Source of the DNA: Owenia fusiformis
Taxonomy: Eukaryota > Annelida > Polychaeta > Sabellida > Oweniidae
Reading direction: 5' to 3'
DNA: 64,000 bases
NCBI GenBank assembly: GCA_903813345.2
Contig: CAIIXF020000003.1
Coordinates: forward strand, 9,256,218-9,320,217
Shown here: positions 48,028-60,000 of the stretch, in pieces
Layout of the letters: the number at the start of each line of letters is the position of its first letter
Numbering within the stretch: the stretch's first letter is position 1
Notes under the pieces: generated by a model
Told to the model about the DNA's origin: nothing
What the model saw: only the letters and a program-made list of their open reading frames with translations
Database searches by the model: none
Position numbers and translations under genes: made by a program

Positions 48028-51000
48028 CTAAGCATTATACCTTCGCCTTCTTTCTTCATTTTTATCTAATAATATTTGCTCTTTTTCGTTCAACTGCCGT
48101 TTAAGCTGTTCCGCTGTTGTTCTGTCCCCAAGTCGCTCCCTCTCTGATATCTGGTAGGCCAGCTCGCGTGACTCGTCACGTAGCTCTTGGACGTCTGCAT
48201 ATATGTCGAAATCTTCACTTTCCTGGATTAAAACAAAAATGTTAACTCTGGTTGTATCTTGTGTCTCTGCCTGAGTGTCTGTTGATGAGACTCATGTCTT
48301 TTAATGAAGAGTATGTTAAAATTTAGTAAAATGATCCAATGTTTGGTTCAAATACATAGTCCCGCATAAAACTTAAAAAAGGGCTGGATGCAAATTTATT
48401 ACACAATGGAACAGTCATATAATATTGTTTTTTTCCAGTTTGTATGCAGTTCCACAAAACACCAAAATGTTGACATTTGCATCACTCTCCTTAATACATG
48501 TGATATGATTAAAATTAATTACAATTTAACATTTGCAATATCATGACTCACTGTTCCCCAAAATAGAGGTGAAAATATCATAATACAGTGAAACTTGTAT
48601 ATCTGAACACCTCTCTAATTCAAACATCTCTCTGCCCAAATCGTATTATCTCCCACTAACTCATACATTAAAAACCTTGAAGTCTGAATACGTCCTGATC
48701 AAACACTTTTAGCTTGCCCCTGCGGTGTTCTTATGACTCAGGTTTTGCTACATAAAACAATGCAAAATTTTCGGCGTCTGAACTAAATCCCAGTATTTCC
48801 TGCCCTGGTCTGAGCAAATGGACAATTTGACCATAGTAGCCATTAAATTTTAAATTTTAGGCTACAAAACAATATATTTTTGATCTGGTCATCAAGTGTT
48901 GGGTATGTATAATCAACACAACGCATATTTTTTGTTTCTAAATGAACTTTAGCATAACTCCAAGTACCTAAAGTGCGAGTTATCTCATCGGCAGACGCCA
49001 GGAAATGTCTGATCTTGCGAGATAACTCGTCGGCAGACCCCAGGGAATGTCTGATCTTGCGAGATAACTCGTCGGCAGACTGCTTAAAGAGACTTAGAGA
49101 CACAAATTGAAACACCAAAGCATAACAACAAACAAAATCCATACCTTTGGATTCCTCATTTCCAAATGTACAAGCAAGGATGCTAATTCCAGCTCTTCGC
49201 TGTGACCATTCTTGAGAGCAATTGAACGATACCCAGTCCGCAGGGATGTTAGGGGGTACGTCGCCTGGCCGAGGAAGTTGGGATCACCAAACATATCTTC
49301 GTCTTGGACTGAGAATCTAAAAACATTTATTCAATCTTTTTAAATTAGAAAGAAAAGTGATAAAAATTTATTAAATTAAAATTAATTAGATAAGATATTT
49401 AAGTAAGATTCTATGATCTTTGTTAAATTAATTTGTTTATTTATTTTCTTGATTTCATGAATTCATTTGTCTAATTCTAGTTTATTAGTGTAATATATTT
49501 CTCTATATTCCTCTCTAATTCATTCTTTTCCATATTTAAGTCACATTCAAAACATAAGTAGCTGTCATGGCGTTTAATGAGAGTTTCATTACGAAATTAA
49601 TGGGAGGTACATGTACTCATGAAAGCATAATGTTCAGATTGGTGTTTGAATTTTAACGACCATATTTCCAGTATCCTGATTGGTTTAAGTCCCCGTCTAA
49701 AGTTTGAAAATATTTTTTTTTATCATTCATTTACTATTTGTCAGGACTTAAAAAGTGATTTTAGAGATTTTTGAACAAAAAACATTTTTTGAAAAAAAAG
49801 TTGTGAGCATTTCATTTCTCAAATATTCAAATTTCCCGCCATTTTTCAAAAGAAGTTGAAATTTCTTAATCATCAAATATTTCTTAATGCATTTCAAAAA
49901 AGATTATCTTTTTAACACCAATGCAAAGACTGAACAAAGGACACACTATTTCAATAATAAAATGCCATATTTAATGGGCCACTTCAATGTTTTAGCATAT
50001 CAAAAATATTTTGAAACATTAGTGATGTCACTAAGGTAACCAAAACTCTTTGAAAAAAATTGAAATTTTTTTTTCGATGTCAATCTTTTTTAAATATGCT
50101 AGACTTTCATATAAAAAACAATGTTGATTGTCTAACCAGGTTAAAAGGAAGAATAAATTATGTTTTAGATATCATTGTACCATTGGTTTCTATGAGAACT
50201 AAAATTTTGAAATGCATTTTTCTCAGAACCATTTTCATGCACTGATAAATTCATTTTTCGCTTGTTTATGAACCAATTTTCATAATTGTTTCGGCAAAAA
50301 ACATGGGAGGATGAATGCTATGCATTGGTATGAATTGTGGCTAGTTAGAAGATATGAGTGACCTCTAAAAGTTGGTTTTAAATAAATTCACAAATTTTGG
50401 AACAAAAAGTCTTTCAAAAATCACTTTTTGAAATTAAAAAAAAAGTTTCACATATCACACTTTCATAACATTGGGTAAGACTACAATATATTAAGCCAAA
50501 GTGGTTTAAACTTTACATGGGGCCTTTAAGGCAAGATCATTGAATTATCACTTAATAAAAGAGTGAAGGTGAAGCTCTCTTTTATTGAAGTAATATTAAC
50601 CCATTGGAAAGGGGAGAATCAAAACAAGTACTGTACCTTATTAAAGCAAGAGGAGGATTCAAAATGTCAAATTCACAGGTCTCGTTCCATACAGGGTTGA
50701 ATCCATTGTCAACTGAAAGACAAAGTTAAGTTTTTGATTATTTTTCAACATCAGACTGCGGTTGAGTGCTATTAAGGAGGTTATTAGGGCCTCCATCACT
50801 CTTGCTCTATCAATATAGAAAATCTAAATCCTAATGCTTGTCCCTATATTTCATGCTGCATATTTCTCTCAATTTTGGGAAATATATTGGCCACTGTATT
50901 GTTGCAATATATCTAATGTGATCAAATAAAGCACTGGGATTCAGGCCTGTAGCCAGGGGGTTCGCAGGGTTCCCCCCTGGCCAAAAATTCTTTCAAAATC

Positions 51001-54000
51001 ATGCAGTTTTTCACCATTTTGAGCACTTCTCAAGTGATTTTAGCCATATTTGGGCCAAAATTGTCAAATGTGAACCCCCTTGGAAATTTTTGAAAACTGA
51101 ACCCCCCTTGGCAAATCCTGGCTAAGGGCCTGGGGATGTCCCATTGCTGTAAGAAGAAAGTGGAAATAAATAAATAAATGAAAACAATAATAACAAACCT
51201 CTAGTTCCTGTCTTGTACTTGTTATTACAATCATAGTCTGCACCCAAGACCTCAACCTCAACAAATGGACTAGCAATACCTCTGCCTTGTTTGATTAGGT
51301 GGCGCACTCCAATTATCTACAAATGCAAAACAAATGGTCTATAAAAGCTAAAATGCATAGGAATGTAGTCTGCATCCAAGACCTCAACCTCAACAAATGG
51401 ACTAGCAATACCTCTGCCTTGTTTGATTAGATGGCGCACTCCAATTATCTACAAATGCAAAACAAATGGTCTATAAAAGCTAAAATGCATAGGTATGTAG
51501 TCTGCACCCAAGACCTCAACCTCAACAAATGGACTAGCAATACCTCTGCCTTGTTTGATTAGGTGGCGCACTCCAATTATCTACAAATGCAAAACAAATG
51601 GTCTATAAAAGCTAAAATGCATAGGTATGTAGTCTGCACCCAAGACCTCAACCTCAACAAATGGACTAGCAATACCTCTGCCTTGTTTGATTAGGTGGCG
51701 CACTCCAATTATCTACAAATGCAAAACAAATGGTCTATAAAAGCTAAAATGAATAGGTATGTAGTCTGCACCCAAGACCTCAACCTCAACAAATGGACTA
51801 GCAATACCTCTGCCTTGTTTGATTAGGTGGCGCACTCCAATTATCTACAAACACAGAACAAATGGTCTATAAAAGCACTAAAATGCATAGGTATGTAGTC
51901 TGCACCAAGACCTCAACCTCAACAAATGGACTAGCAATACCTCTACCTTGTTTGATTAGGTGGCGCACTCCAATTATCTACAAATGCAAAACAAATGGTC
52001 TATAAAAGTACTAAAATGCATAGGCATGTAGTCTGCACCCAAGACCTCTACCTCAACAAATGGACTAGCAATACCTCTGCCTTGTTTGATTAGGTGGCGC
52101 ACTCCAATTATCTACAAATGCAAAACAAATGGTCTATAAAAGCTAAAATGCATAGGAATGTAGTCTGCACCCAAGACCTCAACCTCAACAAATGGACTAG
52201 CAATACCTCTGCCTTGTTTGATTAGGTGGCGCACTCCAATGATCTATGAATGCAAAACAAATGAAATATGGTTCATATTTAAATGCACAGGGATTAGTAA
52301 GTCAAATAGTGGTTATTGTATCCCATAGGTGGTAAAATGGCCACAAAATGCGAAAGCTGAAAAACTAATTCATACTGGTAATATATAAAATTATGTCCCA
52401 TAAATACTCTCAGCATGAAATGAAAATGAACTATTCAAAAAATTAAAAGAGAAATAAGAATAGTTAGCAAGGAATAAACTGAAAAGATATGAATTCAAAT
52501 CTATGCAAACTGTATAGAAATGCCAGAGAATTTATGTATTAACACAGAATAAAGTAAACAGGCAAGCAGGGAACACTCTAAATTGTACAGATATGCCAAA
52601 CAAATTGGACACTTAATTCAAATTTGGAGAGAGAAAGCATGAAAAACCAGAAGCAGACAATTTCGAGTCAGCACAAAAATATTTGTTATTCCTCATATAC
52701 TCACAGTTAGAGATACTGTGACTGGTTCAACATCGCCATCCAAGGAATTTTTATCAAACGGGTCAAACCCTTCGCGTCTCAGAAACTCTGGTTTCAGAAT
52801 ATAACCAGATCTGCCATTTTGGATGAACCGACCTTCGTTAATCTGCATTGGCTTGTCTGTAAATAAATTGATAAACAACATTGTTCAATCATTATTTTAT
52901 TTTTCAAAATTATGAAAAAAATTATCATGAACATTTAGGAGATATGTATTCATTTAACTATTTATCTATAATTTGAATTGCCAATGTAAAGGACTGAAAT
53001 AAATCCCAATACAAGTCATGTACATTCTATATTGTGTAGCTGTATTCAATCAAATTGTTTCATATAAATTTCAAAGAAAAGGTTTTTGCGGGTGACATTT
53101 TATGCAAATTAGTCGACAAACTTACCAGGTGTTTGATAGTTCAAAGCAAGAAGTTGAGACCCACAATTCCAGATTGCCACGGGGTCGTAATTTGAAGAAT
53201 CGATCCGCTGGCCCTTCGGATAAACTCTACTGAACTGGTAGCGGTTATATCTGTTATGTGTTAAAGATGCTTACAAACCTATTTGTCGAGTAGTTTAAAA
53301 ACAAGACCAAGTGGTACTAAATTGAAAAAGGATGAAAATCACCCGATTTCCCGATAAATAAACAGAAAATGTGCCAAGATGTTTACATCAAGAACAACAT
53401 ACTTATGGAACTTCCAATCACTGAAACACAGATAACTTTGAATTTGACAATTAGGCTGTCTCTATCAACATTTATCCTCCTGTATTTTCAAAGGATACTG
53501 CACTAGTGTTTTTCCTTTGGCTTTAGTGACCCAGCGTTCAACCTTGGTTTCTGGGAAAGATGACATCTCATTATGTTTCCCTGGATACTCTGAAAACAAA
53601 CAAACAAACAATCAAAACTCGATATCAAAGAATAAATAACAGTTTTATGTTTACTGGTCAAAACAGTTTTTCTTGCCATTCAATTATTATCTTCATATCA
53701 AGATATGTCTCAAAGACAAATCAATCGAAAAATCCATCCTTACATAGACAAATCATATAGAACATTACGTTTAAGAAAATCAACAATATTATGTAACATC
53801 CACTTAATTTGAAAGGGTGGTCTCTATTATTGCGAATAAATTCTTGTTCAATTCATCTTATATCATTAAGTTACAAATAGAAATTTACCATGGCCACACT
53901 TTTAAATTATAAAAGGAATCTAATTCACACTTTCAACATTATTCAAATAAAATAGGTTTTTATCAAGGTCTATTGACAATGCAAGTTACAAATCATTATG

Positions 54001-57000
54001 AATCGGAAACATTTTCAGATAAAATGCCATCATGATAAACCATGACATCCCATTTCTTCTTAGCCTTGAGATGGTGAAACCAAAAGATGCTATAAGGGAT
54101 CATAATGGTAAAATGGCTGGTACCTTATTCAATCACCTTATATGGAACTACTATTTTACACAAAATATGTACCTATGTATCAACAAAACATGCAAATCAA
54201 TTTCAAAATCTTAACGATCAGGTTAGATTCCTTTAACTGTTAAATTATATTATACTGAATTATATTTTAATCTCAATGTGGATATTGGAGTATCTGGACG
54301 GAAAGAAATGTGAAGTGCAAAATGTATATATCCTAACCCTCTACTAAATGGTGCATATACAAAGTGAAAGGTTCAAATCTAGAGTACAAGTACACGGTAT
54401 GATACAAGTAAATTGTACAAGTACATGGTATGATACAAGTAAGTTGTACAAGTTTGTGGTATGATACAAGTAAATTGTACAAGTAACTGATACAAGGAAA
54501 ATGATACAAATAAATTGTAAAAGTACATGGTATGATGCAAGTACATTATACAAGTAACTAATACAAGTACAAGGCAATTGATGAAAATAATTTGAACAAA
54601 TACTTAAGAACTTAAACATTTATCATGCAACTTAACAAACTTAATATAATTTTATCTACAAAACAAAAACTTATAAAGGTTCACAAAATTCCATGCACTT
54701 TATACAATCTTAACTTCAATCCTCTTTCCACTATTTCAACATTGAAAAGCATGCAAATAAACAAGTAAATAAAAACATATTTGCTAAATGAACAATGTTA
54801 CAGGGGTATAGGAAGGTATAACAATTTAAGGTTTTCAAAACAAAGTTGACAAAAACATAACAAATGACACAACAAAAATGCTGGTAAATATTTTTAAACA
54901 AAAACATAATTGAAATGGTTTTTACCTTTTCCAATTTCTGAGAGAGAAAGATAAAGAAAAATTATTAATTTAAAAATTTAATTAAACTATTAATTTAAAA
55001 AACTAATACTTAGTGACAAAGCACTTTGTCCTCTGCTAGATAAATATTTTAATTAAATCCATTTTAACTGGAACAAGAGAACTTTTTCATGTTTTTTGTA
55101 ACCATAATATCATTTTAAGAAACACTTTGACCAACATTGGAACTTTGATTTTATAATTATCGAAATCTATGAAATGAATTGGATGTCAGAATGAGAATCA
55201 GAAGAGAATAATAAAATAAAACAAATATTTCAGTCTTCACTCAGCGAAAATTTGTGTCATTTTCAAATCTAATATTCCCCTTAACCCTATTGATGAACAG
55301 GTATTTTCCTCGAAATAACAAAATATTATATATAATATATATATCAACAACCACATTTATATGCATAACTTAATTTCTTATCAAATGATATAAAAATTTA
55401 CTTAAATATTGGATCTAACCATTTATTATGTTAGTAAACTTGAACATATGTATTCCAATTTAAGCCAGTAAATTTTGAGATTTCAGTTAATAAATAAATT
55501 ATATAAAAAAAAGGTTCTCACTATCTGGGTTGAAAGGGACGCTACGACAATACACGATCAAGTCTGAGAATTCTCGGGCTATTCGCAAGTTTCGTTCAAT
55601 TTTCCTTCCTTCCATCCTCTGGAATAAGAAATATATATTTAAAAGTATTTTAAAATCGTTAGTCTTTGTAAATCTGTTAAAATGAAACATTTCGATAATC
55701 TAAAAAATAATTAAAATGTCTGTGTCATAAACAATGAGAGGCAATGAAGTAATTACTGTACATGTATGCTAGGTATACTGTTTTCAATTCCGAGAAAAAA
55801 ATAAAACTTAAGAGAATAATATTCAGTGAACAGTAAAAATAAAACAAAATAATAGTACTGAAGATCATTCATTCCATTGGCTAAGACACGCACAAAATGA
55901 TGGGAGTGATTCCTCTGGGGTTGGATTATTTAGCAGGTAATGAAATGAGTTCAGCACAGAATTTAAAAAACTTAAAATGGCCTTATGTCTCTTACCCTTG
56001 CTTCTGCTATGTTAGCGCACTCTCGTATATTCTTCACCCATTCAAACATGTCGTCATCAGATGACGCAGCTATTTCCAGTCGAGAATTATCAGTTGGATT
56101 GACAATTCGGAAAATGTAGTTCCGGCCTCCTCTGCCATTAAGGACATCTATAAGCAAAGATTAGAACTTGAAACTAGTCCGGTGATATTATTCGGCAACA
56201 GTGACTAAAATGTAACTAACTGAACCTACATGGAACCATGTCTGAACTTCAGTCAGATTGATTACGTTAATTAATACTAGTGATGTCGCAAGCAGTAATG
56301 ATGTTTCCCTTGGAGTATTGACATTTTTCTTGAACCATAAGCAAATCTCTTGCACTATTGATATGACTCTAATATTATTGACATTTCCCTTGCACCCTTG
56401 ATGTTTCCTTTGCACTATTGGCATTTCATTGACATAACTGACCCACTGACTAAGATACACTATTCAGCTATACACAATACACTGATTACTTATCAAATTG
56501 TACAATACCCACAATGCCCCAGGGATTTACCCACAATGCATAAGTGGTTTACCTATAATGCAAGTAACTTACCCACAATGCATCCAGTGACATCCATCGT
56601 CCCTTTCTGCAGGTTACCAAGAGGTGTAGAATCTGCTGAGTCATCATCTTGTTCGAACTCTTCCACATAGTTGCTAGGAAACCAATGCTGCTTCCTGCCA
56701 CCATAGTCACCACGCCACCTAGTGAGCAAAACAGAACTGTCAACAGATTCTTTAAACTACTTGGTAATGACAAGTGCTTCATTCTGATATTATTTGGGAA
56801 TTCGACAAAAATAATTTTGGCTGTCAAATTCCTTACCCTAGGACCAAATTAATGAGTTGATTTCTCCACCAAGGATGCAATTTTGGTCAAATATCGTTTT
56901 GTGATAGCCGTCACAGAGAGGCATTTTGAAATAAAACATTTTAATAACGCAGATGTGAGTAGGTAGTTACTAGATTCACCACCAGGTGGCCCGTTCGGGT

Positions 57001-60000
57001 CAGATTATGGCGGGTATAGTAGAAAGTTCCCTTTAACTTAAATTAAATCTATTTGCGTGGTTCAATTTTCATATAAACCTCATGTATCTAATAGTTAATT
57101 AAAAATTAAAATATGTCCAGTAAATGAAAATGTTATCTGTCCAATACAGGAAAAGATAATTCACTTTTTGTGATTTTGTAACATGGGGTCTATGAGGATT
57201 CAACCCGAACAAGAAGTCACATTTTCAAAAAAATTTAATTTTCAAAGTTGATAGACAATTTTTGAAACCATATTTCTAGTTGTACTTAAACATGTAAATT
57301 TCAAATATGACATCACTTTGACTGAATTTTGAATATTTAATGACGTAAATCGAGATTTTTTCTACTCGCATCAAGTCAATTGTTCTGAATGTTACTTACC
57401 AGCCACCATCTTGTTTGTTTATGTTTATTATAACAGCATGTTTACAAAAAGACAACTCATCTTCACGCTGAGCCTTATAATCATACAGTGCTCGAACCTT
57501 GATCTAAAACAAAGAGTTAATTAATTTTGTTTCTAAATTTGAAGTGTTTTCAATAAGTAAAGTCTGTTTTTGTTGATCCATTTACTTATTAGACACACCA
57601 TGTATTACAAATGGTTTCACATTTGTTTTTTAAGTTGCTTCTATCAATTTGAAAAATTCAAAGAAAAATTTTGGGAAATTGATTCTCTAAAAGGAGATTT
57701 TCATGTTAAATAAATAATAAAAAAGCTAAATTATTTATTTTTTGCAAACAACAAATAATAACCCTAATTTCAAACTACATAATGAAATATGGAAAAAGTT
57801 AAATATTAGTAGATAAATAAAACAAATACTACTCTAAAAGTTAGTAAAAATGCTATCTACAAATTAAATAAGCCCCCATTTGTTCAAGTTATCTGCATTA
57901 TGGGTCTTAAAGATCTCCCTTTTATCCTGTTTCATATAAGGAAGGTTATTTCCCATACTTCCCAAGGAAGTGTAAATAAAAAGATCTACTGCCCATCTCT
58001 CTCCAACCTTTGATGTCAAATCATTAGCATCTGGGTACATCCTACACCACTTGCTATATATTGCATCTGTCTCCCCTCTTCTCCTCTCCTAAAGTTGATA
58101 CTCCCTGCCCACCCCTCCAAAGTACACCCCCCTCATCCCTACCCCCATCTTTGATGTAAAATCATTAGGGTCAGCATAAGCCACACACTCTTCAATATAT
58201 ATTGCATCTCCCAAAGTTGATACCCCCTGCTAACCCTTCCTCCTAAAATACACCCCCCCCCCTCCCCCTCCCTCTTTCCTACCCCTACCTTTGATGTGAA
58301 ATCATTAGGATCCGCATACATCCCATCGCTATAAATTGCATCTGCATCAGGATCCTAACAAGCATGACAAAACGCAAAAAATAATCTACATGTTAAAACT
58401 ACAATTGAAAAATTAAGATGGGAGATGTTTTGGGTATAAAATTGAGTGAAAGTTAGAGGAATCAGAGTAGAATTTCATGCTAATTTCTCGCTGATTTTAC
58501 TCAAATTCTTCTTAATTCCTCTGTTTTCTAATCCATACTGCAACCCCAAGGGTAACAGGACAACTCATCCCTAAGACAACTCATCCCAAGACAACTCATC
58601 CCCAAGACATCTCATCCCAAGACAACTCATCCCAAGACATCTCATCCCAAGACATCTCATCCCAAGACAACTCATCCCAAGACATCTCATCCCATGACAT
58701 CTCATCCCAAGACATCTCAACCCAAGACAACTCATCCCCTAGACAACTCTACCCAACTTGAAATATAACATAATTTATACAATTAATTAATTACAATTAA
58801 TCAAAGGTGTAGGATTAACTCAGTTAGAATGTATTATCCAAGGTGCTATCAGAATAATTCTCTCAGATTAATTCAGTCTTTGTTTAAAAATATTTTGGCC
58901 TAATCCTAAATAAGATTGCCAATTTCAAACTTTCAGATATATGATGATTAAATTTGGAAATAATGTCTATGACTTTTATGTTCAATTCTATATTCTCAAA
59001 TGTATTTAGAATAACCCAGCATTAATCAAAATAGCGGCAGTACTAACAAGTAAAACATAACTTTCAAGTACCATTCAAAACGCTAAAAATCGGTATCAAA
59101 AATTGAGTGTGTAATCAAAAATCACTTTGTAATCATAAAAATGAAAAAGGGATATATGTATAGAGGACAAAATAATTTATCAATTATACAAGTGGGATGA
59201 GTTGTCTTGGGATGAGATGTCTTTGGATGAGATGTCTTGGGATGAGTTGTCTTGGGATGAGATGTCTTGGGATGACTTGTCTCGGGGATGACTTGTCTTG
59301 GGATGACTTGTCTTAGGGATGACTTGTCTTGGGATGAGTTGTCTTGGGATGAGTTGTCTAGAAACCAAACCAAGACAATGTTATGACAATTTCGAGAAAC
59401 TGCTTTAAATTTCAAAGTTCAACGATTACATTCCAACTAATTTGGGAGTAATATGTTTTGTATGGAAGATTAAAACAATCATTTATTGTGAAAACTGTCC
59501 AAAGATAGTGAAAAGTTTATTGAAATGTTCTTGGTTTACAGTATTTTCTACTACAAGCTGTGAATGGATGCAACACAATGCAATTCTTATTATTTCTTAA
59601 TATTTCTTTTTGACCCATGTCAAATTGCCGTTTGATCATCCTTTATTCTAAACCATTTCTCTCTAAAATTTGAATAATGTGTCTGTTTTTCTTGCATTTC
59701 TATTTCTATATAATTTAGAGTCTTGACTTTGTGGCAACCAACTTGCTAATTTAGTCCATATTTTAAGTGAGATTTTTGAGGGGAGAACAATAAGTTTCAC
59801 TTCCAGTTCATTTTCACAAGAACTTTTAATTTATTCAAAGAAACTCAAAATGTATTTATTGGAAATTGCCCCCCACTCAGACACTTGGTAATATAGAAAA
59901 GCACTGTGATCTGAGGCATTAAAAACATGAGATATAAAATGTAAGTTTCTACATTGGCGTGTCAGTGCTAGAAAAGAAATCTAAAAGCAGTTAAAACACA

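Noticed and set aside
51199-52245. CRISPR-like or simple satellite array
   Set aside because: The unit contains a real exon start and splice acceptor of the host gene with no spacers; it is an internal gene duplication.
59122-59415. 97-codon frame with TSHPK repeats on the minus strand
   Set aside because: It comes from the 15-bp minisatellite in a PLC gamma intron.
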